Part shown: positions 1 through 6,288 of the stretch, piece after piece | Layout: each line of letters starts with the position of its first letter | How positions within the stretch are numbered: the first letter of the stretch is position 1 | IMG/VR virus record: IMGVR_UViG_3300048590_000235 | Span: 1-25,545 of that record | Length of the DNA stretch: 25,545 bases | Reading direction: 5' to 3' (one strand) | Source of the DNA: a virus | The notes under the pieces: generated by a model | Database searches by the model: none | Seen by the model: only the letters and a program-made list of their open reading frames with translations | Told to the model about the DNA's origin: nothing | Translations under genes and position numbers: made by a program

Positions 1-157
1 GTGGCAGGTCTGAGCGAGCGCGGACGAGCTGGCCCATGGTCACTGCGAAGAAAGGGAACCAGCCTGTGAAGCCAAAGTCTCTTATCCACTGCCATCCGGC
101 GAACATGCCGACCGTTGAGATCATTGCAAAGAGGTACCATATCCAGTGTGCTCTCAT
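1..157 (-). CDS. Small membrane protein, partial (C-terminus beyond window)
   Basis: An open frame starts at ATG 157-155 and runs off the left edge after 52 codons. The start overlaps the TGA of the upstream gene (ATGA) and is preceded by GAGGAG at about 8 nt, so it is well supported. The visible protein is rich in Trp, Phe, Gly and Met, beginning MRAHWIWYLFAMIS. It looks like one or two membrane-spanning segments separated by a short polar stretch (WIRDFG). No family is recognised. It is the last visible member of the leftward run of small genes, and an inner-membrane location is inferred from hydrophobicity only. It is too incomplete for the length or topology to be judged. Confidence 0.6.
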   Translation of the reverse strand, partial: MRAHWIWYLFAMISTVGMFAGWQWIRDFGFTGWFPFFAVTMGQLVRARSDLP

Positions 158-312
158 GCGTTTCGCTCCTCATCCATAACGTCATAGCAGGACCTGCAAA
201 AGATCCGGCCATCTCCCCACTCCTTGAGGTTCTTGAGTTTGAAGGCTCGCATACAGCCATCGCATTCGACAGCGTAGTCCTTTCCTTCGCCTTGAGGCTG
301 ATCATTGATCAT
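154..312 (-). CDS. Small zinc-ribbon protein (52 aa)
   Basis: The frame is open further upstream, but the start is placed at ATG 312-310. That codon forms an ATGA overlap with the stop of the preceding gene and has AAGGAG 8 nt upstream. The 52-residue product carries two CxxC pairs (C17/C20 and C39/C42) spaced like a small zinc ribbon, with an acidic N-terminus. Such small zinc proteins are common in phage accessory regions and are often thought to bind nucleic acid or protein; the actual role here is unknown. It sits between another zinc-finger gene and a small membrane protein in a coupled operon. Confidence 0.65.
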   Translation of the reverse strand: MINDQPQGEGKDYAVECDGCMRAFKLKNLKEWGDGRIFCRSCYDVMDEERNA

Positions 313-509
313 GTCTTGGTCTCCTTGAATGAAAGCCATTTGTTCAGGCAATTCGATGAACAAAAATCCATTATGATTGGTTTCCTGTTTGTTCCTGTGT
401 CCCATCTTCGCCAGCTCTCCGGGAACGGTTCCTTCTGTCTATCTCTGTCGCCAGTCATGCGTGCCCATTGAGTCTCCACCCCACAAAGATCGCATTTATA
501 TTTGATCAT
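309..509 (-). CDS. Small zinc-finger protein, TRASH/FCS-like (66 aa)
   Basis: The start is set at ATG 509-507, giving an ATGA overlap with the upstream gene and a purine-rich site (AAGGAAG) upstream. The longer frame to 572 would overlap that gene needlessly. The N-terminus has C6xxC9 and the C-terminal half has an FCSSNCLNKW segment. This layout resembles TRASH/FCS-type treble-clef zinc fingers, in which a CxxC is followed by an F-C-S-x-x-C helix start. Metal binding is inferred from the cysteines; target and function are unknown. It is translationally coupled to its neighbours on both sides. Confidence 0.65.
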   Translation of the reverse strand: MIKYKCDLCGVETQWARMTGDRDRQKEPFPESWRRWDTGTNRKPIIMDFCSSNCLNKWLSFKETKT

Positions 510-1006
510 GATGACTTCTTCCTTGGCTTGCAGAGGTTGAGAAGATGCGGCAGCCATGGCCCGTAAGAGCATTGGATGTGGTTCATCTCCAGAGCCTCGG
601 GCAATGAATAGTAGTGCTTCTCCTGAATTCCCCAGGTCTTCTCAAACTCGTCGCGCTTCCATGTGATAAAATACTTTGTACCAAACAGCGTCGAAGAGTT
701 GATCACGGTTCGCTTGCCTTTTTGTATCCACGCATGAGCGAAGGGCTTGCGATCCACAGGAGCGAGGCAGACACCATGCACGAGTTTATAGTCCATGGCT
801 TTTGCAGCATCATGAATCGAGTTCTTGCCGAGGCCCTTGGCCTGATACCAAAGCCAATCGAGAGCATCATCGAAGCATTTGCCAGTTGGTCGGAGATCCT
901 TAAAAGGGACCTCGCCGATTTTCACTAGATGCGGGTACCATCGGTTGACGATGTTTCCAAACTCATCGTGGACGAGGACTTCCCTATTCTGATCGTTCGC
1001 GTTCAT
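506..1006 (-). CDS. Unknown protein with Cys-His-Asn pattern, possibly papain/transglutaminase-like (166 aa)
   Basis: The start at ATG 1006 has AAGGAG 8 nt upstream and overlaps the end of the preceding gene by 23 nt. A GKCFDDAL segment places a cysteine (C44) at the start of a helix. It is followed by HGV (H78), a FAHAWI segment (H91) and an Asn at position 103. The Cys...His-Ala-Trp...Asn order recalls papain-fold or transglutaminase-like phage proteins, where these residues form the catalytic triad. This is pattern reading, not a proven match. The C-terminus is basic (KPRKKSS). No signal peptide or membrane segment is seen, so a cytoplasmic protein is expected. Confidence 0.6.
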   Translation of the reverse strand: MNANDQNREVLVHDEFGNIVNRWYPHLVKIGEVPFKDLRPTGKCFDDALDWLWYQAKGLGKNSIHDAAKAMDYKLVHGVCLAPVDRKPFAHAWIQKGKRTVINSSTLFGTKYFITWKRDEFEKTWGIQEKHYYSLPEALEMNHIQCSYGPWLPHLLNLCKPRKKSS

Positions 1007-1406
1007 GCTTCAACACTCCTTCGAGAAGAACCTGCATGTCGTGTATGGCGGCAATCAAGGTATTGAATTCGGTGGCCGTGATCAGTCCGTCGCCATGAGT
1101 GATCAGATCAGACTTGAAGTTCTGCATACTGGTCAGAATCCTTTTCAAGCCGAAAAGGCTGGCCCGGTAGAAGATCTTGCACTTTGGGCAGTAGCTCTGA
1201 TCAATGTCATGAGCATTATGAGTCACCGCTTTGCATCGCGGGCATTCAAAACTCGGGCGCATGTCGCCTCCTCGCTTTCGTCGGGGTTTTTTTCCTTCGA
1301 TCTGCTGACAGCTTTTGCAGACAAGAAAAGATGAGTCATCGGAAGCGGGAAGCTTGCCCATGAAGCTCCCGCAGACTGAACACCGTACCGGCTTCAGTGT
1401 TCCCAT
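984..1406 (-). CDS. Double zinc-ribbon protein, possible dual start (140 aa)
   Basis: Two CxxC...CxxC zinc ribbons lie in order: C9/C12 with C30/C33, then C55/C58 with C73/C76. A helical C-terminal half of about 60 residues follows. The first ATG (1406) lies 3 nt after the stop of the upstream gene and has no ribosome site, so it would depend on coupling. An internal in-frame ATG at 1262 (M49), just before the second ribbon, has a strong GAGGAGG about 5 nt upstream. It would give a 92-residue protein. Either two products are made or two small genes have fused in frame. Function is unknown; zinc and nucleic-acid binding are inferred. Confidence 0.6.
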   Translation of the reverse strand: MGTLKPVRCSVCGSFMGKLPASDDSSFLVCKSCQQIEGKKPRRKRGGDMRPSFECPRCKAVTHNAHDIDQSYCPKCKIFYRASLFGLKRILTSMQNFKSDLITHGDGLITATEFNTLIAAIHDMQVLLEGVLKHERERSE

Positions 1407-1409
1407 GGC

Positions 1410-1652
1410 TTAGAGTTTCAGACAGGCGAGAAAGCCTTTTATGGTTCGGTGATAGCTCTTGAGGTTGCAATCATTCAAGGGGTCGTGCATGTCGGCCACG
1501 GATCGGCTGAGGGTCGAGACGCAGACGGCGTCATCGTCCTGCTGATACCAAGTGCCGATTGATGTCGGGGTATCGACCTGAAAGCGGTTGTCGATCTTTT
1601 CGATCTTGAGGCCGTGCTTGTTGAGGGTCCTTACCAGACTGTTGTGTTTCAT
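1410..1652 (-). CDS. Hypothetical phage protein (80 aa)
   Basis: The ATG at 1652 overlaps the preceding stop (ATGA) and has CGGAGA about 7 nt upstream. The protein is soluble and mixed alpha/beta in appearance. A segment around WYQQDDDAVCV is followed by an SYHRTIKGFLACL end. It reads like the small phage proteins that pair a nucleotide- or peptide-like beta region with a final helix, but no named family is claimed. It is part of the leftward accessory operon and its function is unknown. Confidence 0.55.
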   Translation of the reverse strand: MKHNSLVRTLNKHGLKIEKIDNRFQVDTPTSIGTWYQQDDDAVCVSTLSRSVADMHDPLNDCNLKSYHRTIKGFLACLKL

Positions 1653-1840
1653 GTTTCATTCTCCGAAAAAATTGATAAGCCTTCATATCTCATGATGATC
1701 ATTCCATCAAGATCAAACACAGACGCGCGAAGGGGTTGCAGGTAATTCCCCCATGTGCGATCCTGCATCGTTTCTGTTTCAAAAGAAAAATTGATTTCGG
1801 CCCATGTCAATACTGGCATGGGCTGTATTCGTTCGATCAT
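1649..1840 (-). CDS. Hypothetical protein, first gene of the left accessory operon (63 aa)
   Basis: This is the most upstream gene of the leftward run. Its end makes an ATGA overlap with the next gene. The ATG at 1840-1838 has no clear Shine-Dalgarno sequence. A 12-bp direct repeat begins right on the start codon (1832-1843) and recurs at 1855-1866, which suggests regulation at this position. The protein has no recognised motif; it contains FDLDGMIIM near the C-terminus. Coding status rests mainly on operon context, and the true start could differ. Confidence 0.45.
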   Translation of the reverse strand: MIERIQPMPVLTWAEINFSFETETMQDRTWGNYLQPLRASVFDLDGMIIMRYEGLSIFSENET

Positions 1841-1866
1841 GTTTGATCTAAAATTTCGATCATGTT
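1832..1866. repeat. Two tandem 12-bp direct repeats at a leftward gene start
   Basis: TTCGATCATGTT occurs at 1832-1843 and again at 1855-1866, exactly 23 bases apart (about two helical turns). The first copy also forms a palindrome, GATCA-tgtt-TGATC, at 1835-1848. The pair overlaps the start codon of the first leftward gene, as a repressor operator would. The repeats are seen directly; their role is inferred. Confidence 0.55.
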
Positions 1867-2850
1867 GAACGCAGGAATGGAGGGAACCGTGTAGGACAGA
1901 TCAGTCATGCCATTGGGGATTGATAAGAGGAAAGCCTTGGGGGGATTGAGGGCGGGGATGGAACCCATTTTTTACGTGGATTTTTTTTCCCCGCCCAATC
2001 ATAGAGATCTGTGTCAATGTTCGGAATTGTCGTGTGTCGTTTCTCAGGCCACTCACGAAAATCCCAAGCAGACCTCGGGTATCGGGTTCTTATTATGACT
2101 CCAGAAGCGAGTCAAGTAAAGATCTTCGATGATCTCTCAGGACTCTCCCAAGTCCTCAAGATCAGGCCGGAATCAGCTTTGCGGATTTTCCCCCGACCTG
2201 AAAATCATACACCGAAAACATCTCAACATTGGCCGATGCGGAATCGGCTGCGGCGTTACCGGAAGTCGGGGAGATCTTGCTTGCCACAACTCCCCATAGG
2301 CATAGGCACTGGATCAGAATAGGGGATCACCATGAATCAAAGGAACCCCAGGCCATCTGGCCGAAGCGAGTCGAGGGACTTAAGTCTGCAAGGAGCATTG
2401 GGAACTGTGAGTGACCCCCACCAATGATACAGACCCCCTTGGCTTGGAATGATGGACAGAGACAGGGTGACAGGACCCCCGCAAGGGTCTTCGCTGATCA
2501 GGAATACCAGGGGATAGGCTCCCTGGCTGATTCCGGCTCTCACTTTCACAGAGGATTGAGCTGATCACCTGCATGATGCAAGACGAGGAACTGATGCGTC
2601 CTCAGATCAGCGTCAACCCCGTTCGATGTCCACAACATAGACCTGTTCTTCGGAGCAGTGACAGATAGCTGGGACGAGCTCACCCCTCAACTCTGTTATC
2701 CATCTCCCACCAGCCGGTAGCAGGCTGATGCAGGAGAATTGGGGGGTCCATGCCCGGAGTCCGAGATGGATTGGGCATTGAACAACATGACGGACCTAGG
2801 GTATAGATAACGAAACCAAATTTTCAACGCGATCGGAAAGGACCCTGCCC
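1841..2850. other. About 1 kb without a convincing gene, between divergent operons
   Basis: Open frames here (for example 2011-2322 rightward and 2337-2549 leftward) overlap one another, lack ribosome sites and show no recognisable protein character, so none is called. The stretch separates a leftward operon (left) from a rightward one (right). It contains an inverted repeat GGGCGGGG (1950-1957) / CCCCGCCC (1989-1996), extended by GATT/AATC after a 2-nt bulge, whose loop ends in eight T residues. A second inverted repeat is CCATCTC (2700-2706) / GAGATGG (2763-2769). A possible promoter lies near 2778-2807. A replication origin, a non-coding RNA or decayed genes are all possible; the sequence alone does not decide. 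Confidence 0.5.
2778..2807 (+). promoter_or_regulatory. Candidate sigma70-type promoter for the 2851-5328 operon
   Basis: TTGAAC at 2778-2783 is followed after 18 nt by TATAGA at 2802-2807. The start codon of the first gene lies about 43 nt further on. The -35 matches consensus at five of six positions and the -10 at four of six. It is the best match seen upstream of this operon, but it is only a motif call. Confidence 0.35.
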
Positions 2851-3144
2851 ATGTTTACCCTTGATGCGTTCTACACCCGCCTTGATGAACTGACCTCTGC
2901 AATGTATCCAGCGCCCGATCTGTCAGCCGTGCGAGAGACGGTTTACCCGCCTCAGCAATCGAAACTTCTTTGGAGCTACATGACAGACATTCAAAAGAGA
3001 CGACCGCGCGGCACACCCGAAGACAACCCCGTCATCGTCTCGGCTGAGATCTGGGCCAAGTTTTTCCCTGCATGGAAGACGAAGGCTTTGAATCCGAACA
3101 TGCAGACATTCAGCTTCCCCAACCCTCAAGAGGAAACACCATGA
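2851..3144 (+). CDS. Hypothetical protein (97 aa)
   Basis: This is the first gene of the rightward small-gene operon. The ATG at 2851 is preceded by GGAAAGGA about 9 nt upstream, and the gene ends in an ATGA overlap with the next. The protein is soluble, with aromatic residues spread through it and a Pro-rich C-terminus. No motif is recognised. An antisense frame (2923-3159) covers much of the same DNA but lacks a ribosome site and is judged a shadow. Operon position and start signals support this as a real gene of unknown function. Confidence 0.6.
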   Translation: MFTLDAFYTRLDELTSAMYPAPDLSAVRETVYPPQQSKLLWSYMTDIQKRRPRGTPEDNPVIVSAEIWAKFFPAWKTKALNPNMQTFSFPNPQEETP

Positions 3145-3374
3145 GCACCTACGACCCAAGCAAAGCGCGGGTATTCATCGGCGGCAGAGAGATCGAGCCA
3201 GCCGGTATCACTGACTTCAAGGTTGAGATCTCTCTGCCAGAGTCGATCATTTCTCAGCTCAGGACCCTGGTATCTGAATCATCTGATGCCATGGAGGCGG
3301 TTGAGAAAGCCTTTCGACTCGGCTGTCAATACGTTGTCAATGTTGACGTGAAAGAAGGGGACAATGACGATTGA
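3141..3374 (+). CDS. Hypothetical protein (77 aa)
   Basis: The start at ATG 3141 makes an ATGA overlap with the preceding stop and has AGAGGA about 7 nt upstream. This is preferred over the longer in-frame start at 3072, which would overlap the previous gene. The product begins MSTYDPSKARVFIGGREI, has a beta-rich first half and then a helix (LRTLVSESSDAMEAVEKAF). The DPSKARVFIGG-type opening resembles phage tail-tube-like folds, but the protein is too short to press that point. Function unknown. Confidence 0.55.
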   Translation: MSTYDPSKARVFIGGREIEPAGITDFKVEISLPESIISQLRTLVSESSDAMEAVEKAFRLGCQYVVNVDVKEGDNDD

Positions 3375-3615
3375 ACAAATCAGTCTCGGGCTCAGCACCG
3401 GCACATTCTTTGTCCTCGTCTATCTCGTTTGGTATCTGCAAAGACTTCAGCGCGAGATTGATTGGGTCAAGAAGCAAATATCTCCCAAGCCAGAGAGCGA
3501 GGATGGGACGCTGCCTCTGCCGTTTCGAGAAGAGGAGGACGCGCCAGTCGGCTATGTTCGCTTCCGCGATCCGCCGCCCGGGACGCGCATGACCGAGATC
3601 GACGAGAGGAAATGA
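3364..3615 (+). CDS. Small single-pass membrane protein (83 aa)
   Basis: ATG 3364 has GAAGGGG upstream and overlaps the previous gene by 11 nt. Residues of about 7-25 are hydrophobic (LSTGTFFVLVYLVWYL) and form one predicted membrane helix. A basic, helical segment (QRLQREIDWVKKQ) and an acidic, Pro-rich tail follow. The layout suggests an N-terminal anchor with the rest facing the cytoplasm. It could be a spanin- or lysis-related accessory protein, but there is no lipobox or lysis gene nearby, so this is not claimed. Confidence 0.6.
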   Translation: MTIEQISLGLSTGTFFVLVYLVWYLQRLQREIDWVKKQISPKPESEDGTLPLPFREEEDAPVGYVRFRDPPPGTRMTEIDERK

Positions 3616-3827
3616 TGCCGAGACATGACGAGATAGAAAGCTGTGACACGTGCGGTGCGAAATTTTATCAGCACGAGATCAACGCAGCCAAGATAAGGGT
3701 TTTCCGCATGTGCCCCAAGTGCGAGCGGGAAACCTGTCCGCATTGCAGAACCCTTGAGCCATGGGCGCTTGAGTATCATGCCGCCTGTGCTCCAGAGAAA
3801 CCTTCAAAGAAAGTCAAAACCAAATGA
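3612..3827 (+). CDS. Small zinc-ribbon protein (about 70 aa)
   Basis: Two ATG codons in a row (3612 and 3615) overlap the preceding stop. GAGAGGA lies too close to the first and about 6 nt from the second, so translation may begin at 3615. The protein carries CDTCG, CPKC and CPHC cysteine pairs plus a further Cys near the end, and a basic tail (KKVKTK). This matches a zinc-ribbon nucleic-acid- or protein-binding module. It is coupled to its neighbours by ATGA overlaps, and its target is unknown. Confidence 0.6.
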   Translation: MMPRHDEIESCDTCGAKFYQHEINAAKIRVFRMCPKCERETCPHCRTLEPWALEYHAACAPEKPSKKVKTK

Positions 3828-4057
3828 GAACAATCGAGATCACAGAGGAAGCCTATGAACTGCTTTGCGAGCGCATGGGCAACACAGCCGCTGATTCATT
3901 CAGTGATCTGATCATTGCCATGGATGAGTGCGCCGAGATCATGACGAGAAAAAGGTTGGGCGGGTCCACCCGATCGCCGATCTCTGTCCTCACAGGAGAG
4001 CCAATAAGTCCAATCACCGCAAAACTGGAGAAGTTCCATGACGGCAAGCATAGCTGA
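3824..4057 (+). CDS. Hypothetical protein, possibly ribbon-helix-helix/VapB-like (77 aa)
   Basis: The start at ATG 3824 overlaps the previous stop (ATGA). The N-terminus reads TIEITEEAYELLCERM, with SFSDLIIAM soon after. That is a beta strand followed by a helix and a S-F-S-D-L-I segment, as in VapB/DUF217-type antitoxins and other ribbon-helix-helix DNA-binding proteins. No toxin partner (PIN domain) is seen beside it. If the resemblance holds, it is a small regulator. This is inference from a short pattern, and the C-terminal half is unremarkable. Confidence 0.55.
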   Translation: MRTIEITEEAYELLCERMGNTAADSFSDLIIAMDECAEIMTRKRLGGSTRSPISVLTGEPISPITAKLEKFHDGKHS

Positions 4058-4220
4058 CAAGACCAGAGAAAAGCATATCCAGCGGGCGGTGCATAGGCTC
4101 CGGGAACTCGGCATCACCTGCTGCCCTGAGCACACAAAGATGATCGAGTCGATCCTGCATGATCTGGCTGAGAAGTCTTTCGATGATGGGTACAACTATA
4201 AGACTGCGGAGCTGAATTGA
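4038..4220 (+). CDS. Hypothetical helical protein (60 aa)
   Basis: ATG 4038 has GGAGAAG about 4-6 nt upstream and overlaps the preceding gene by 20 nt. The next gene begins immediately after its TGA. The protein is mostly helical (ADKTREKHIQRAVHRLREL, then IESILHDLAEKSFDDGY) with a CC pair in the linker. No family is recognised. Start signal and gapless packing support it. Confidence 0.55.
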   Translation: MTASIADKTREKHIQRAVHRLRELGITCCPEHTKMIESILHDLAEKSFDDGYNYKTAELN

Positions 4221-4640
4221 ATGAAAACGAAAAGGCATCCGCTCATTCAAAGAATAGTAGATGCTCACTATCATGGCGCTGGAAGGCTTGGCATATCATT
4301 CATTCAGCCAGAGATAGATGAGTTGGCGAAGTATATACTCAATGAGGAGAAGCGGCAGGAGGCACAACAATTCGCAGCCGACATCAACAGGGCGAGTGCA
4401 AGGCGACCCTCAATCGGCGACATTGTTCTCCTCCATCTCGATCTTGGCGGGCCTGAGAAGACCCAAGCCTTTGCGGCTATCGTCACAGGCATCCACGAGG
4501 CTGGTCTGTCTCTGCAAGTATTCTGGGACCCCATGCGGGTCGTTGAATCGTCGATCAAGTATTATGCAGCAGTTCCCTATTCGGCGACCCCGCAACATCA
4601 CACATGGTCATGGCCAGGGGGGAACGATGGCATCCGATAA
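4221..4640 (+). CDS. Conserved-type phage hypothetical with Trp-x-Trp-Pro ending (139 aa)
   Basis: The gene starts directly after the previous TGA, with GGAG about 10 nt upstream inside that gene. The N-terminal half is helical. The C-terminal half opens with SIGDIVLLHLD, runs through AAIVTGIH and LSLQVFWDP, and closes with HTWSWPGG. This order (G-D-I-V, A-I-V, L-Q-V-F, then W-x-W-P) is one I know from many phage and prophage hypothetical proteins, which have a small beta-barrel-like appearance. No function is established for that group. It overlaps the next gene by 14 nt. Confidence 0.6.
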   Translation: MKTKRHPLIQRIVDAHYHGAGRLGISFIQPEIDELAKYILNEEKRQEAQQFAADINRASARRPSIGDIVLLHLDLGGPEKTQAFAAIVTGIHEAGLSLQVFWDPMRVVESSIKYYAAVPYSATPQHHTWSWPGGNDGIR

Positions 4641-4944
4641 CAGGCGAGTGGGCAGAGAGATCAAGCAGGTCTTTGAAAAGGGATTGATCTACTGCCATCC
4701 GAAAATTCCGGCACAGATCGCCCGCAGCGTTTCCATGGCAACGGCTTTCAGCAGCGAGAACGCCCGCCAGATCGAGGAGCATCAGGGCGACCACATCGCA
4801 ATTGCATCGGCACCGGCATTGACTCTTGGGGCTCGACCCTTTGTTGAAGGGGAAGGGCCTGACATTATCGAGATGGACACAGCCATCCTTGTCCGGCGCC
4901 GGATCTCTTTTGATCTCTGGGAATGTGTGGGGGTGAAGCGATGA
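4627..4944 (+). CDS. Hypothetical protein (105 aa)
   Basis: The open frame extends further upstream, but ATG 4627 has AGGGGGG about 6 nt upstream and gives only a short overlap with the previous gene, so it is chosen. The product is soluble, with a helical middle (ARQIEEHQGDHIAIAS) and a beta-rich end (RRRISFDLWECVGV). No family is recognised. Several antisense frames cover this stretch and are rejected because they lack start signals. It ends in an ATGA overlap with the next gene. Confidence 0.5.
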   Translation: MASDNRRVGREIKQVFEKGLIYCHPKIPAQIARSVSMATAFSSENARQIEEHQGDHIAIASAPALTLGARPFVEGEGPDIIEMDTAILVRRRISFDLWECVGVKR

Positions 4945-5219
4945 TGATAACAGCGCGAGCGCGAGACATGATTCTTGTGGCTCTGGGCAGCCTGGGCGGG
5001 TTTCTGATCTTTGAAAAATGCGTCCCCGAGATCGGGCACGATCACCGCCCACTGGTGATGGAGCCGAATGAATGCGTCGAACTCTGCATCAAGAAGATCC
5101 AGGATGACAGGGTCTTCCCCGACTTCCCTTCGATCGTCAAAGAGTGCGATTGGCGCTTTGGCAATGGATGCTCGATTGAAGGCACTGGAAAGCCACCAGA
5201 GGCCGCGAGGGGTAGGTGA
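4941..5219 (+). CDS. Small protein with N-terminal membrane segment (92 aa)
   Basis: The start at ATG 4941 is part of an ATGA overlap, with GGGGGTGA upstream. Residues of about 10-25 (MILVALGSLGGFLIF) form a hydrophobic helix after a short basic N-terminus, like an uncleaved signal anchor. The remainder is polar and holds five cysteines, consistent with an exported, possibly disulphide-bonded domain. No lipobox is clear. A periplasmic or membrane role is inferred, and no family is recognised. Confidence 0.5.
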   Translation: MMITARARDMILVALGSLGGFLIFEKCVPEIGHDHRPLVMEPNECVELCIKKIQDDRVFPDFPSIVKECDWRFGNGCSIEGTGKPPEAARGR

Positions 5220-5328
5220 GCTGATCAAGGATCTGGGACTCATGTTCCGCCAATCCCGAAGGCCTATTCCCCCGGTCCCAATGAAACGTGCAGTCAAGAC
5301 CAGCTCACCCGGGGCTCTCAACCCCTGA
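5164..5328 (+). CDS. Doubtful small basic protein at the end of the rightward operon (54 aa)
   Basis: A 54-codon frame begins MDARLKALESHQ and overlaps the previous gene by 56 nt. It has no ribosome site. It is basic and has a helical middle (GVGELIKDLGLMFRQSRR). Its stop falls inside a hairpin of GCTCA...TGAGC and GGGG...CCCC. It is kept at low confidence because the DNA up to 5328 would otherwise be empty. It could equally be untranslated trailer sequence. Confidence 0.25.
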   Translation: MDARLKALESHQRPRGVGELIKDLGLMFRQSRRPIPPVPMKRAVKTSSPGALNP

Positions 5329-5428
5329 GCGGCATCGTATCAGCCGAGGCAGCATGCGTCAAAGTCCTGACAGCCCGCCCGATTTATGCAAGCAATCAAC
5401 CATCATTTCGATCTGTGTTTTAAGAGAA

Positions 5429-5449
5429 AGGGGTCAGATCATGACCCCT
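5429..5449. terminator. Hairpin at the convergent junction, possible bidirectional terminator
   Basis: AGGGGTCA (5429-5436) and TGACCCCT (5442-5449) form a perfect 8-bp stem with a 5-nt loop. It lies between the end of the rightward operon and the end of the leftward operon (5512). Smaller hairpins follow, including CAGCC-tttc-GGCTG. There is no clear U-run on either strand, so an intrinsic terminator is possible but not typical. Confidence 0.35.
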
Positions 5450-5511
5450 CTCAGGAAAGAAGATTCCTGTCATGACAGCCTTTCGGCTGCTATGCAGGAT
5501 GGATGAATATT

Positions 5512-5796
5512 TCAAACAGAGACGCATCCCTGAATGACGACGATGCGCTCAACCAGACGGAACTCGATCGTCTTGGCATTGTGATCGACCTCGGCTTGTA
5601 TCTTGTATCGGCGTTCGGCCAGGCCAGCATCCTTATCCGACAGCCGCGAGAGGAAAGCCTCGTTCACCCTTCGAGGCATCTCTGCCCAGGTGATCGAAGG
5701 ATCAGATGTCAGCACATCATGACTGGCCTGCATGAGAGCAAGCTTCAATCTATGGAACTGTTCCTGAGCCCTTGTCATCCTCCGCAGCCGCTTCAT
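5512..5796 (-). CDS. Hypothetical basic protein (94 aa)
   Basis: The start is placed at ATG 5796-5794 because it overlaps the preceding TGA (ATGA) and has GGAAGGG about 8 nt upstream. An in-frame ATG at 5814 would lie inside the previous gene. The N-terminal half is helical and basic (MKRLRRMTRAQEQFHRLKLA). The second half is a helix followed by beta strands (KTIEFRLVERIVVIQ). No motif is recognised. It is the last gene of the leftward early-type operon, and its function is unknown. Confidence 0.55.
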   Translation of the reverse strand: MKRLRRMTRAQEQFHRLKLALMQASHDVLTSDPSITWAEMPRRVNEAFLSRLSDKDAGLAERRYKIQAEVDHNAKTIEFRLVERIVVIQGCVSV

Positions 5797-5972
5797 TCGT
5801 GATGCCCTTCCCATTGCTGTTTCAACCTCGCATTTTCCGCCTGGAGTTCCCTGATCTCAACGCAGAGCCAGAGAACTATGTTGGCTGGGCTCAACATCCC
5901 GAGCCGCCGCCAGTCAGCGGCCACATGCTCGATCTCGATTAGGTCGATCTCGGTTATGCGGCCCGTCGTCAT
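5793..5972 (-). CDS. Small protein with C-terminal coiled coil (59 aa)
   Basis: ATG 5972-5970 overlaps the stop of the upstream gene (ATGA), and its own TGA (5795-5793) overlaps the next start. The frame has 59 codons and fills what would otherwise be a gap. The N-terminus is acidic and helical (TEIDLIEIEHVAADWRR). The C-terminus has a heptad-like stretch (VEIRELQAENARLKQQW) typical of a short coiled coil, so it may form dimers. The ribosome site is weak and translational coupling is likely. Function is unknown. Confidence 0.55.
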   Translation of the reverse strand: MTTGRITEIDLIEIEHVAADWRRLGMLSPANIVLWLCVEIRELQAENARLKQQWEGHHE

Positions 5973-6286
5973 GAATACATCTCTGTTATAAATTGCGCCA
6001 GTGCCAAAGCTGCCTTTCGATCGAGCTTGATCAGCTCATCCCTTTTGGAGCATCGTCTCATGTCGCTGACTGTGACCCTGATCAGATCCTTGCCCAGGAC
6101 CAGTTCACCGAAGTCATTGATCCTGGCCACCGTCTCAACCTCATGATCATCATCGGCATACGTGTCTGCATCGAGGATGATGCGGATCTCTTTGGGTCTG
6201 GACTCCACCCATCTCTCGTAGGTGCGTGCATGTTCTTCGGCTTTGGACAAGAGTCGTGCGGTAACAAGATCAGATGGCTGACGCAT
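5969..6286 (-). CDS. Hypothetical protein (105 aa)
   Basis: ATG 6286 has AGAAGGAG at good spacing, and the gene lies 2 nt after the previous stop. The protein starts with a helical region (LLSKAEEHARTYERWVES). A beta strand (EIRIILDA), an acidic stretch with Asp/His residues (DADTYADDDHEVE) and a final helix (DRKAALALAQFITEMY) follow. The acidic cluster could bind metal, but no catalytic family is recognised. Its neighbours are also unknown, within an operon that carries recombination genes further upstream. Confidence 0.55.
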   Translation of the reverse strand: MRQPSDLVTARLLSKAEEHARTYERWVESRPKEIRIILDADTYADDDHEVETVARINDFGELVLGKDLIRVTVSDMRRCSKRDELIKLDRKAALALAQFITEMYS

Positions 6287-6288
6287 GA

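Noticed and set aside
1287-1293. A7 run (minus strand) as a programmed frameshift site in the double zinc-ribbon gene
   Set aside because: The frame is already continuous through both ribbons, and no alternative-frame product of interest was seen.
2011-2549. Frames 2011-2322 (plus) and 2337-2549 (minus) in the intergenic kilobase
   Set aside because: They have no ribosome site and no protein-like pattern, and they are crossed by competing frames; the stretch is treated as non-coding.
2700-2769. Inverted repeat CCATCTC/GAGATGG as a tRNA or riboswitch
   Set aside because: The interior does not fold into a cloverleaf, there is no T-loop-like motif, and no riboswitch pattern was recognised.
4555-5052. 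Leftward frame (165 codons) opposite the rightward operon
   Set aside because: It crosses two rightward genes that have good ribosome sites and ATGA overlaps, and it has no start signal of its own.
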